Shown here: positions 35,602-44,254 of the stretch, in pieces | How the letters are laid out: the number at the start of each line of letters is the position of its first letter | Position numbering within the stretch: the stretch's first letter is position 1 | Assembly: GCF_019511525.1 (NCBI RefSeq) | Contig: NZ_JAEUAT010000006.1 | Span: 248,001 to 312,000, forward strand | DNA: 64,000 nt | Source: Rhizobium cauense | GTDB taxonomy: Bacteria > Pseudomonadota > Alphaproteobacteria > Rhizobiales > Rhizobiaceae | Reading direction: 5' to 3' | Translations under genes and position numbers: made by a program | The notes under the pieces: generated by a model | What the model was told of the DNA's origin: nothing | Databases searched by the model: none | Seen by the model: only the letters and a program-made list of their open reading frames with translations

Positions 35602-36132
35602 CTAGCCGCTGCGATTTCCACGAAGCCTGACCAGTCTTGCGGGCGCGCCGACATAGATCCCGCCAGGAACAGTCGGTCCCTTCACCACACTGTTGGCTCC
35701 GATCACGCAACCACGAGCAATATGAGCGCCTGCCAGAATTTTTACGCCGGCGCCGATCCAGACGTCGTCTTCAATTACCACTTTGGCTTTTCGCAGTGGC
35801 TGGTCTTTGATTGGAAGCAATGGATCATCGAAGCCATGCTCGAACGAGATGATCGCCGTCTGCGCTGCGACCCGGACGTGGTTTCCAATGCGAATGCCAC
35901 CATGCCCGAGCAGAACCGTATGGTCGTTCAGCGAAACATTGTCTCCAATCTCTATGCGTCCGCTCTGGGCGTCAATCACAACGCCGTAACGCATTGAGAT
36001 CCGGTCGCCGATTGCTATTGCACCAGAACGCCACCTGAAGTGGGGCCAATAAAGCATCTTTGGCTTGGCTCCGATGGTGAGGTGACCACCGGAAAACCAC
36101 GAGCGGACTTTAGCCAGCCACCCCAGGTTCAC
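35602..36132 (-). CDS. left-handed beta-helix acyltransferase
   Basis: A 176-residue hexapeptide-repeat transferase. Repeats of the form [IV]xxGxx run from about 35 to 155 (IAIGDRISMRYGVVI, IEIGDNVSLNDHTVL, IRIGNHVRVAAQTAI, VVIEDDVWIGAGVKI, GCVIGANSVVKG). The catalytic His expected in this group is in FEHGFDD, and the ending VPGGIYVGAPARLVR is typical of acetyltransferases that decorate polysaccharides or Nod-factor-like sugars, using acetyl-CoA. The start lies four bases past the stop of the glycosyltransferase gene upstream, so the two form an operon and probably act on the same glycan. Confidence 0.88.
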   Translation of the reverse strand: MNLGWLAKVRSWFSGGHLTIGAKPKMLYWPHFRWRSGAIAIGDRISMRYGVVIDAQSGRIEIGDNVSLNDHTVLLGHGGIRIGNHVRVAAQTAIISFEHGFDDPLLPIKDQPLRKAKVVIEDDVWIGAGVKILAGAHIARGCVIGANSVVKGPTVPGGIYVGAPARLVRLRGNRSG

Positions 36133-36135
36133 GTG

Positions 36136-36834
36136 TCAGGCCGGAGCAAACCCTGGATCAATCGCGTATGCCTTGTCCAGCCACCTCTGGGAATACTCGA
36201 CGTCTTGCCAATTTTTGAACCAGGGACCGCCATTGGTGTAGTGAACACCTTTAGGATATCCGGTTGTTGGTTTCTGGCTCCAGCCCTCAAGCCAGTTCCA
36301 TTCCTCTGGAATTTCTCCAATCTCGCTGTCAGCAGCCCACTGCAAACGATGAAGGAAAGCGCCGCTTTCTCTGTTGACAAGTTCCGGCGTCAGCTTGCGG
36401 GTTGACGGATGATCGCAATTGAAGAGCATAAATGACGACCAGTTCTTCCGAGGATAGGTCGTCTGGATCTTTCCGTCCATCTTCACACCTTCCTTGGGCG
36501 TATAGTCATGGTGTACGCACGCAACTGCGTGGTTCTCATTGCGGTACTGCAGGAGATCAGCGACGTCGCCAAAAAACAGGAAGTCGCAATCGCAGAACAG
36601 AGCCCATCCCTTGTAGTCTGCCAGCCACGGCGTGAAAAAGCGAGAATACGTAAACTCGGTGGACGCAAGTGGATCGACTTCACGGGTGTAGACACCGCGA
36701 TCAATCAAGTCCTGCAGCTTGATCGGATGCACATCGACATCGATGGAAGCATTTTCCAGCAAAGTCTCCTTGGCCACCTGATAGGCGATATCCTCGCGGG
36801 AATCCCATCCAATAAAGACCGACAATTCTGCCAT
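36136..36834 (-). CDS. glycosyltransferase, GT8-like
   Basis: A 232-residue transferase. The N-terminus MAELSVFIGWDSREDIAYQVAKETLL leads to the sugar-nucleotide region with a DxD motif in ALFCDCDFLFFGDVADLL (about 80-97), and HYTNGGPWF near the end resembles the second metal-binding His motif of the GT8/retaining class. Start: ATG 36834 with GGGAGAAG upstream; the longer frame to 36909 has no such site. It is followed directly by the acyltransferase. Such enzymes add one sugar to lipopolysaccharide or capsule. The donor is unknown. Confidence 0.85.
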   Translation of the reverse strand: MAELSVFIGWDSREDIAYQVAKETLLENASIDVDVHPIKLQDLIDRGVYTREVDPLASTEFTYSRFFTPWLADYKGWALFCDCDFLFFGDVADLLQYRNENHAVACVHHDYTPKEGVKMDGKIQTTYPRKNWSSFMLFNCDHPSTRKLTPELVNRESGAFLHRLQWAADSEIGEIPEEWNWLEGWSQKPTTGYPKGVHYTNGGPWFKNWQDVEYSQRWLDKAYAIDPGFAPA

Positions 36835-37248
36835 GTACTTCTCCCTAGATGACGTTGGGTGAAGATGGACGACTGTCGTAGGCGAAGTCAACCCAGGTTG
36901 CACGGCCAATCACCGCCTATCCTGAAGAGATTATCCGATGTTCAGTTGCGCTGACCTCATCCCTGTATAACGCTCGCGAAAGGGCTCGACAGAGTACGGT
37001 CCCCGCTGACGCTGCAAGGAGTGGTGCCCGACCATGGGGATGACGGCTTAGCGATCGCACATTCCCGGCAATGTACAAAATGGCGCGCACCAATGATCAA
37101 CGAGTTCTGCACAGCAAAACCAAAAGTGAGTTGTGCATTGCGGGGACGAGATGCTCTTAATTGGCCATGATCCGCTGATTAGAGGCCGGCGAGCAACGAG
37201 CAAGTTGGAAGCAAGGCTGTATCCGTCGCTAATTACTCTGGGACAGAA
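36835..37248. other. divergent intergenic region, nothing recognised
   Basis: About 410 bases between the GT8-like operon and the GT25 gene. It should hold both promoters, but I see no stress-type motif, tRNA or clear hairpin. Confidence 0.4.
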
Positions 37249-38049
37249 TTGAATATTTTAATCATCAGTCGCAAGTCCGAGAACGAAAGAAGGCGTTTTC
37301 AGTCTCAACAGATGGCGAGGCTCGGATTGACATATCGCTTCCTCGATGCGTTCGAAGCGAGCGACCTGTCCCCGGAAGACTGTCAGAAGGCTGCGAACAA
37401 TTGGCCGAGTCCGACGCTTCGCCAGGACATAGCTTGCTTCACATCGCATAGGATGGCCTGGAAAGTCGTCGCCGAGCGAAACGAACAGACAATCATCCTG
37501 GAAGACGATGCCGTCCTCTCGACCGATATTGTCGAGGTGATAAAAACCATCCGCGCACGCGACGACGCCTGGAATTGCGTCTACGATCTGGAATTTGTGC
37601 CCCTGCCCCATATCATGGCGAAGTCGCCGCTGTGGATGAATGATGACAGCGGCCACAAGGCAACCCGCGTCTTTCAAAATCGGCTCGGCCTGGCGGGCTA
37701 CGTCATCGGACCGCAAGCCGCCGCCAGGATGCTCGAGGATACGAAGGATTACGCTCTGGTCGATGCACACTTTTGGCATAGATCGTGGATGGCAGCCTTT
37801 CAGATCGAACCAGCTCCGGTCGTCCAGCTGCGCTTTCTCGGCAGCAGCGCCGACAGCGCGCCCTTTGTGCGGGCATCCGAAGACGACACGTTCAGGCCAA
37901 CGAGCAAGCTACGCAAACATTTCATGCGCTTGCGTCTCGAGTTCATCAAGGCCCGCAATCTCGTGAAAGCACATCTTCGAAGCGAAAAGCGACAGATCGA
38001 TATGGATACCGCCAAGTTCGCCTTCGCGTCCGACTACGACCACTCTTGA
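37249..38049 (+). CDS. glycosyltransferase family 25 (LPS type)
   Basis: A 266-residue protein of the GT25 family (LgtB/LgtE-like lipooligosaccharide galactosyltransferases). The family core is visible: LACFTSHRMAW-like segment (IACFTSHRMAWKVVAE, about 62-77), the acidic motif IILEDDAVLSTD (about 83-94), and GYVIGPQAAARMLE with ALVDAHFW. Starts at a TTG with only a weak upstream site; no better start is seen. The tail is basic (KHFMRLRLEFIKARNLVKAH), perhaps for membrane contact. It is the last glycan gene of the block. Confidence 0.88.
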   Translation: MNILIISRKSENERRRFQSQQMARLGLTYRFLDAFEASDLSPEDCQKAANNWPSPTLRQDIACFTSHRMAWKVVAERNEQTIILEDDAVLSTDIVEVIKTIRARDDAWNCVYDLEFVPLPHIMAKSPLWMNDDSGHKATRVFQNRLGLAGYVIGPQAAARMLEDTKDYALVDAHFWHRSWMAAFQIEPAPVVQLRFLGSSADSAPFVRASEDDTFRPTSKLRKHFMRLRLEFIKARNLVKAHLRSEKRQIDMDTAKFAFASDYDHS

Positions 38050-38083
38050 GTTCTTCGATGTCTCTGACAGGATAAGCAATCCG

Positions 38084-38374
38084 ATGGCTCACTATGAACC
38101 CAAATACACTTGGCGCCGCACGCGGCCTGATGAGGATCATTCGGCCGCCGACCTCGATTGGATTGGGTTGGATGGCACCGAGTACCTCGGTAGAATCAAG
38201 AAAGAGACGAAGGGACCGACGAAGGACAAATGGCATTGGGCCTGCTCCTGGCCCCGAGCCTGCAAAGGCAATCCACCCTCCCCAAGCACTGGCTATGCCG
38301 AAACGGCAAGGCAAGCGACGCAGAAAGTGGAAGAATATTGGGAGCGCTGCCACCTGGTGATGGCGCAGCGATGA
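38084..38374 (+). CDS. hypothetical protein
   Basis: A 96-residue protein with many aromatic and charged residues (YTWRRTRPDEDHS, LDWIGLDGTEYLGRIKKE, KDKWHWACSWPRACKG, KVEEYWERCHLVMAQR). The content suggests a small globular protein; two cysteines in ACSWPRAC could bind metal, but nothing else supports that. AGGATAAG lies upstream of the ATG. I recognise no family. It follows the GT25 gene by 34 bases and may be read through from it. Confidence 0.6.
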   Translation: MAHYEPKYTWRRTRPDEDHSAADLDWIGLDGTEYLGRIKKETKGPTKDKWHWACSWPRACKGNPPSPSTGYAETARQATQKVEEYWERCHLVMAQR

Positions 38375-38783
38375 GTTCGCGGGCCGCTTCTGATGGGACC
38401 CTAAATCTGAGACTGTAGGGCGGTGCACGCCGAGCAGCGTTACGAAAGAACTCAAAATGGAATGCCGCATCTAGTGCTGGACAAAGCGCCAAGGGTCGCT
38501 CGTCTGACGGTGATGGCGGCGTTGCCGCTCTATCTGATTTTCCCGTTCACCGTGACCGAATGGAACGGGGCGATCGGGCTGCCTATGCCCTGGACTGATA
38601 TCTTCATTCGTGACGATAACGATAACCAGAGGCACCTGGCGCCATCGACGTAGCCGAAATCGACGCCGATGCCCAGGAATTCTCATGGCAGGTTTAAAAA
38701 AAGTGCAACGAAAGGTAGTCCACACCTCTGGACGTGGTCGAGACTGGCTCTATTTCGATATGGAGTAGATCAAGGAGGGAACT
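38375..38783. other. mostly non-coding stretch
   Basis: Contains the weak frame at 38462-38653 and otherwise nothing supported upstream of the DUF1269 gene. Confidence 0.35.
38462..38653 (+). CDS. possible small hydrophobic protein
   Basis: A frame of 63 residues beginning MPHLVLDKAPRVARLTVM with one hydrophobic stretch (AALPLYLIFPFTV) and the end WTDIFIRDDNDNQ. There is no good ribosome binding site, and a longer GTG frame begins at 38423. I list it as possible because the sequence is protein-like and on the same strand as its neighbours. Confidence 0.3.
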   Translation: MPHLVLDKAPRVARLTVMAALPLYLIFPFTVTEWNGAIGLPMPWTDIFIRDDNDNQRHLAPST

Positions 38784-39323
38784 ATGTCTGAGCTCATAGT
38801 GCTTGGTTTCGATGAACCTGACGAAGCAGACGCGATACTTAACCGCTTGTTGACGCTCGAAAAGGAGTACCTGATAGACCTCGAGGACGCCGTCGTTGTT
38901 ATTCGAGACAGCGGCGGAAAAGTTCGCTTGAAGCAAAGCGTCAACCTTGCAGGGATGGGAGCGACAAGAGGTGGGTTGTCCGGAGCGTTGTGGGGAACTC
39001 TCGTAGGTCTCTTGTTTTTGAATCCTCTGGCGGGAATGGTTGTTGGCGGAGCGTTCGGAGCTGGTTCTGGTGCTATCGCCGGATCGCTCACAGACTACGG
39101 CATCGACGACGACCTTATCAAGAGCCTGGCTGAGACTATCCCGGCCGGCAGTTCAGCTCTTTTCTTGCTTGTACGCAAAGTGCAGCCAGAGAAGGTCCTC
39201 GAAGAATTCAAAAACAAGCGTGCACGTATTCTGAGAACTTCACTCTCTCCTGATCAGGAAGCGAGACTCCGCTCAGCGCTCTCACCTGTGGCAACGGAAG
39301 CCGGATCGGCAGCTCCCTCCTGA
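38784..39323 (+). CDS. DUF1269-family membrane-associated protein
   Basis: A 179-residue protein. MSELIVLGFDEPDEADAILNRLLTLEKE and DLEDAVVVIRDSGGKVRLKQ match the DUF1269 start. The middle has a long Gly/Ala-rich hydrophobic section (GALWGTLVGLLFLNPLAGMVVGGAFGAGSGAIAG, here split: about 66-99) that can enter the membrane, then SLTDYGIDDDLIKSLAETIPAGSSALFLLV. The role of the family is unknown; members are often expressed in stress. GGAGG precedes the ATG at good spacing. Confidence 0.88.
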   Translation: MSELIVLGFDEPDEADAILNRLLTLEKEYLIDLEDAVVVIRDSGGKVRLKQSVNLAGMGATRGGLSGALWGTLVGLLFLNPLAGMVVGGAFGAGSGAIAGSLTDYGIDDDLIKSLAETIPAGSSALFLLVRKVQPEKVLEEFKNKRARILRTSLSPDQEARLRSALSPVATEAGSAAPS

Positions 39324-39602
39324 TTGTCGGATAAACGCGTGCTGTCGCATGTATAGGAGATCGCTCCTCTAACGACCCGGCTAGGTCCTCACGATCTTGC
39401 TGGCCTAAGCGTTGCTGCAGGCGCGGTGACTGGCAATGTCGCGGGCCAACCGGGACAGTATTGTTGCGATCGGTATGGTCGACGCTTCGTTGCGGCATGC
39501 CTCGATAACTGCGATATTCGCCTCGCGTTGTAGTTGTCATATGCGGCCTAACCCCGCTATCTTTGTCTGGGAATTTCGGATCAAGTGCTCAGGAAATTGC
39601 CT

Positions 39603-39992
39603 ATGGCGCAGAAACTCACATCGTTTCGACCTTATGCACTTGCGGCTCTTCGCATAGCACTGGGACTTGTTGTCTTTTCGTTTGGAGTCGCAAAAGTACT
39701 GCATTTCCATCCTGGCCCGTTCACACCGCCAACCGGCTCGCTGATTTGGTCAGCGGGATTGATTGAGCTTGTTGCTGGATTTCTTTTTCTCATCGGCTAT
39801 CAGACGAGAATCGCGGCTTTCATTCTGAGCGGCGAAATGGCCGCGGCCTACTTCATTGCCCACCTCCCTCAAAGCTTCTTCCCCACAGAAAACGGTGGGT
39901 ACGCAGCTGCCGTATATTGCTTTGTATTTCTATACTTTGTCACGGCTGGTGCTGGCCCACTGAGCGTGGATGCAACCCTGGGAAAAGATTAG
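39603..39992 (+). CDS. DoxX-family membrane protein
   Basis: A protein of about 129 residues with four hydrophobic segments: ALAALRIALGLVVFSFGVAK, SLIWSAGLIELVAGFLFLIG, IAAFILSGEMAAAYFIAHL and AAVYCFVFLYFVTAGAGP. The order, with R in the first helix, fits DoxX. These proteins are linked to quinone or thiosulfate oxidation in some organisms and to oxidative-stress complexes in others. Start: ATG 39603 has AGGAA seven bases upstream; the frame from 39585 adds only a few residues. The gene is alone. Confidence 0.85.
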   Translation: MAQKLTSFRPYALAALRIALGLVVFSFGVAKVLHFHPGPFTPPTGSLIWSAGLIELVAGFLFLIGYQTRIAAFILSGEMAAAYFIAHLPQSFFPTENGGYAAAVYCFVFLYFVTAGAGPLSVDATLGKD

Positions 39993-40850
39993 GAATTGGA
40001 TATATGCATCATGGTAAGGCGCTCAAAATTGAGGGAATGGAGCTGGGCGAGCCATGAACCTGCCCGGATCGAGCAGTGTCTCAGAGGGGTTCGCGAAACT
40101 CCTGCTTTTCACATTTCGGTAGGTCAACTCCCGGAGCTTCTCATACGATTTTCGCGACGATCACCGAAATTTAGAGCCTATTCCCTACGACACGGTCGAC
40201 GCGAGATTCCATCCCGAGCCTCGCCATCGCTTTTTGCACCCGGATTCTCAATGATGATTGATATCTTTGAGACGAAGCGAGACCGGATCAGATCCGTCTG
40301 ATGCAATCGAACCTCGTAACGAGTAATTGCTAGTACGTCAGGAAGGATTTAAGCAATGACAATCGGGACGTAGAAGGAGCAAAATTCGGCGATGACCTGT
40401 CATACACCGTCGATGGTGCGGATGGCGCGCCCTGAGGTGAGCCTTGAGCTTTACGGGTCCATCTCGATCGGATGGAGATCGGTGCTGTAGGCGGCAAGAA
40501 GAGCACCCATGTACCGCGAGCCTTGATGGCGGCGTCGGCCTTCCTGAATATTCAACCGTCGCCTCACATAATTTGCTCCCTAGCGAGGGGATGGACAAGG
40601 GCAAGCTATGGGACAGCAGGAACTTCACACTGTTTTCGGCCCTGCTCATGCCAGCAACAGCGTCTTTCACACTACATTCGACTTCTGCTATAGATGTAGA
40701 ATTCGCCAGCCGGTTGTAGCACCAGGTGGGCTATAGGATCCAGTTCTGTTTAAAATGCGCCGTTCTGGTTTCACTAGACTGGTCTTGAGTTCGATCGCGA
40801 TCGCTCGAGCGTAACGATCAAGTTTGGAGCAATAGTGTGGAGTCGGGAGC
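39993..40850. other. non-coding stretch holding an IS remnant
   Basis: About 860 bases without an intact gene. Apart from the IS630-type remnant at about 40330-40600 nothing is recognised. Confidence 0.5.
40330..40600 (-). pseudogene. IS630-type transposase remnant
   Basis: Read on the minus strand across three frames one finds AAIKARGTWVLFLPP, then YSTDLHPIEM, then KLKAHLR, then ARHP/RTIDG and QVIAEFCSFY. This is the C-terminal order of IS630-family transposases (LPPYSPDLNPIEMxxxKLKAxLR...RTID.L...I), including the last acidic residue of the DDE triad. Several frameshifts and stops make it a decayed copy. Its N-terminal part is not found. Confidence 0.6.
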
Positions 40851-41156
40851 ATGAACAAGGGACGAGCGCACACGAAACAATTCGGAATCGACAATGAAAT
40901 TGGAAAGCGTATCCGCGACATCAGGTTGTCGCGAGGCATTTCGCAAAACCAGCTAGGCGAGGCTCTTGGGGTAACGTTCCAACAGATACAAAAGTACGAA
41001 TGGGGCGCAAACCGCATCTCGATCGGCGCTTTCGTGCAGATTTGCAACGCGCTGGAAGTCAGTCCTCTGGAGATCATTGGAAAATACGTCAAGGTCCATC
41101 AGGGCGGCCCGGACGAACCCCGACCTGCTCTTTTTGATGCGGTGACCACACCTTAG
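40851..41156 (+). CDS. XRE-family helix-turn-helix regulator
   Basis: A 101-residue DNA-binding protein. The helix-turn-helix covers about residues 17-72: [24 protein letters not shown] (split here), [27 protein letters not shown]. The family pattern [26 protein letters not shown] is very common in Rhizobiales regulators. No sensory domain is present. The tail ([18 protein letters not shown]) is unstructured. It faces a convergent autotransporter gene, whose stop is only 28 bases away. Its target is unknown. Confidence 0.9.
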   Translation: MNKGRAHTKQFGIDNEIGKRIRDIRLSRGISQNQLGEALGVTFQQIQKYEWGANRISIGAFVQICNALEVSPLEIIGKYVKVHQGGPDEPRPALFDAVTTP

Positions 41157-41184
41157 ACGAAGCAGAGTAGCGCGATGGCGACCG

Positions 41185-43821
41185 CTACCAGGTGATGCGC
41201 AGCCCAACGCGTCCCGAAACTGCGTTGAAGTCTTCGCCTCCAAGATTGAGATAGTATGAGGCGTTGGCATAGACTCGAACATTTTCTGTGAGATCGGCGG
41301 TTACCCCTCCACCTAATTCAAGCATAGTGGCCTTGCGCGTGGCATCGACTGGAAATGTGTTGAAGGTCACGACATCAGTCGTCTCAAACTCGTGCCAGAC
41401 ATTGGTTAGCAAGAAGGGCGAAACAGGCTTGCCTTCATAGTCGTAATTGCTCTGAAGGCGCACACCTACTCGACCCGTGAAAGCGTCATTGTTGTCGTAG
41501 TTGATCGAGCCGCCGGGATCGTGTGCTTCATCAAAGTTCTGGTACTGCCAGATGATCTGACCTTGCGGCTCGATACTCCAGTGTTCCGTGGCTTTGAATG
41601 TCGTTCCCGCTTCCAGCGAGGCCGTGACGGCGTTGCCGTTGAAGCTACTATTGTACGCGCCAATCGAGTTTGTGTCGGCGTCGAGCCATGAATACATCAG
41701 GACGCCATCAATATAGCTCCCGTTGTCCCATGTGCGGGTCCAATAAGCGGCAAGGCTATAGGCATCGATCGAAAGATCGCCAACGTGGATGCTGTTGCGG
41801 TTGAGTGCGTCTGCCGTGACGTCGCCCCAGGCGCGCGAATAGCCGGCAAACACACCGAACGTATCCAGCACGCCCTCGCCTTCATGTTCGTAGAATGGTG
41901 CCCCGATTTCGAAGCCGAAGGCCTGTCCATCGTATTTTTCGTCGAGCAACCGCGTCAGATCCTGATCGTAGCTCTCGCCAAATATGCGCGTCCAAACGGC
42001 GCTGCCTGCGTCCTCACCTGCCATCCAATCCTGTTCGCCGTGGCGTTCGTGAAAGGTGCCGAGCGTTGTTCTAAGCAGTCCGCGTGTCACCGCCGGAACG
42101 ACCGTCATGATCGGAACTTCGGGACGGATCGTCGGGCCTGGATCAAAGCTTCCTGGATCACCACCGTCTCCGTCGAAGTCGTCACCGTCGTCGCCACCGC
42201 CTCCGTCACCCCCGTCACCACCATCGCCGCTGTCGCCACCATCTCCGCCGCCAGGCTGGTCCTGCTCGTTTCGCAGGTACCAGTTGTTGGCCGTGCCTGG
42301 TACAGAGGAACCCTTGTACAGCAGGTATTCGTACACACCTGCACTGACGCGACGACTGAGAAAGAAGGATCCGTTGGCCGTCGTGGCGCCATTGATCGCC
42401 TCGACCACCAAGATTCCCCGGTCGGTCTCGTCACCCGCTCCGCCGACATTCGTTTCCACAATCCCCGTCGATCCGGAGGTGGTGCCTGAATCGATCACCA
42501 GCTTGTCGGCTTGTGAACTGTCATTGCCGAGCACGCTCTGAAGCCACAACTGGCCAGAGTTGCCGACATAGTTGCCGACGATTGTCAACGAATCCGAGGC
42601 CGAGTTTGATCCGGTCGAAAGGTCGATGACACCGGCGTTGGTTACCGTCACCAGGCCTCCGGCCGCTGGCGAAATCCTGGACTGGAAGCCGCTGCCATCC
42701 AGCACGCTCGTTGCATCTATACTGAGTGTGCCGGTCCCCGTCGCGCTATCGCCAAGGACAAGGTTGTTGTTCATCTTCAGGCTCGAGCCCTGCTCGAGCG
42801 AGAACAGTTCCCAGTTGATAATGCGGTTCGGGTTGCTGCCGTCGATATTTTGCCAGGTCAATGTATCGTTGCCCTGGCCACCATTGATCTGGATCGTCTT
42901 CAACTGGGTGTCGGTCAGCCCTTGGAACACGGCCACGTCGTTGGCGTCGCCCATGTCGATGCCGCCGATCAGACCGCCCGTCCACAGCATCGAATCGTTG
43001 TCGGCCCCGGCACTAAGATTGCCCGTCACTTCGCCGCCCGACAATTCGAAGCGGTCTGTGCCCGCGGACTGATTGACGGTTGCGCTTACCCGACCGCCGA
43101 GCATTTGAAAGAGATCGTTGCCGGCGCCCTGGTCGACGGTGCCGTTGATATTCCCGGGATCATAATTAACGATGGTGTCGTTGCCGGTACCAAGCAGCGT
43201 ATTGCTCTGAATAACGCCGTGGTTGTCGATGCGCGTCTGGCTTGCGCCGTTGATGAAGACGCCGTTGTTGATGAATGCCCCGACATTGTTCAAAATCGTC
43301 GTCGAGCCGTCGCCGTTGACCGTGATGCCGGGGTTCAGGGTGCCGCTGTTAATGATCGTGTTGGTGCTGTTACCGGTGAATGAAAAGACGCTGTTGATGG
43401 CAGTGTTGTTGGTGACCGAATACGTGCCAGCACCCGAAATCGCCACGCCGTTATTGATGTTGCCCGAGTTCACAAAGTTGATGATGCCGTTGTTGTCGAG
43501 CGTGACGCTCTGCAAGTTCCCCGCGCTGGTCAGTCCGAGACTGCCGATATTGGAAAGAGTAAGGGGACCGTTGAAGTTGGTGCCAGTGACCACGTCGACG
43601 GTAAGAGTGCCGAGACTGGCGGTACTGCTGTATCCGGCCGGATTACCGTTGCATATGACCGTTTGACCGGAGGCGGGGACTGCCGGATCGCAGTCGGCGA
43701 ATGCCGACGCAGCGACGAAGAGGCTAAGAGTTCCAACCATGAAAGGCAGAGGTCGCTTGTGAGGAGAAAATGAGATGTTGCGGGGCGAACGGTACTCTTT
43801 ACCGCCATTCCATCGCTTCAT
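41185..43821 (-). CDS. autotransporter outer-membrane beta-barrel protein
   Basis: A type V secretion protein of 878 residues. A long signal region ends at SLFVAASAFADC (about 42). The passenger (45-500) is a beta-helix-like array of short repeats with Asn, Gly and Ser (VTNAGVIDLSTG, INNGVFINGASQTRIDNHG, GNDTIVNYDPGN). An Asp/Gly tract of some 45 residues near 530-575 links it to the C-terminal barrel (about 610-878), which begins WMAGEDAGSAVWTRIFGES and ends GLRITW with the terminal aromatic residue needed for insertion. No protease or adhesin motif is seen, so adhesion or surface structure is a guess. GAGGAG lies upstream of the ATG. Confidence 0.93.
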   Translation of the reverse strand: MKRWNGGKEYRSPRNISFSPHKRPLPFMVGTLSLFVAASAFADCDPAVPASGQTVICNGNPAGYSSTASLGTLTVDVVTGTNFNGPLTLSNIGSLGLTSAGNLQSVTLDNNGIINFVNSGNINNGVAISGAGTYSVTNNTAINSVFSFTGNSTNTIINSGTLNPGITVNGDGSTTILNNVGAFINNGVFINGASQTRIDNHGVIQSNTLLGTGNDTIVNYDPGNINGTVDQGAGNDLFQMLGGRVSATVNQSAGTDRFELSGGEVTGNLSAGADNDSMLWTGGLIGGIDMGDANDVAVFQGLTDTQLKTIQINGGQGNDTLTWQNIDGSNPNRIINWELFSLEQGSSLKMNNNLVLGDSATGTGTLSIDATSVLDGSGFQSRISPAAGGLVTVTNAGVIDLSTGSNSASDSLTIVGNYVGNSGQLWLQSVLGNDSSQADKLVIDSGTTSGSTGIVETNVGGAGDETDRGILVVEAINGATTANGSFFLSRRVSAGVYEYLLYKGSSVPGTANNWYLRNEQDQPGGGDGGDSGDGGDGGDGGGGDDGDDFDGDGGDPGSFDPGPTIRPEVPIMTVVPAVTRGLLRTTLGTFHERHGEQDWMAGEDAGSAVWTRIFGESYDQDLTRLLDEKYDGQAFGFEIGAPFYEHEGEGVLDTFGVFAGYSRAWGDVTADALNRNSIHVGDLSIDAYSLAAYWTRTWDNGSYIDGVLMYSWLDADTNSIGAYNSSFNGNAVTASLEAGTTFKATEHWSIEPQGQIIWQYQNFDEAHDPGGSINYDNNDAFTGRVGVRLQSNYDYEGKPVSPFLLTNVWHEFETTDVVTFNTFPVDATRKATMLELGGGVTADLTENVRVYANASYYLNLGGEDFNAVSGRVGLRITW

Positions 43822-44254
43822 ACTGCACTCCTCAGCTTATGTAGCGGGTTCTCAGTAGATGCTTCATCATCAACTAGAGCATAGCGATTGTGAAGTTCAT
43901 AAGTTACCCGTTAAAACATGTAGCGCGTCCGCAGGGCCGCAATTGTGTCGCCGATGACACACATCATCGTCTCGTTTGCAGTCATCGCCCTATTGCAAAA
44001 CCACACAGCAAGTCTGCTCAAAAGAGGAGACGATCAGAGGCGATCCCGTGATGAGGCTGTCGATTCCTTCATCCCGACCGAAAATTGCACTGCTAAGCAA
44101 CAGCCTTGCGGTTATAGATTTCGAATGTGCTAAATCTAGCATTGACGTTTCTTTCAAGGGCATTATGTCGCGGCGACATCCCTTCTCATTCGATAGCGGA
44201 TCGGCCTCAAGGCCATAGTGTTGTCGGTTCACTTTATCTTTCGCGAGACCATTC
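43822..44254. other. divergent intergenic region, nothing recognised
   Basis: About 430 bases between the autotransporter and the CHASE3 kinase. It should hold both promoters. No stress-type motif is seen. Confidence 0.4.

Noticed and set aside
42105..42461. Long plus- and minus-strand frames over the autotransporter linker
   Set aside because: They are shadows of the repetitive Asp/Gly codons in the real gene.
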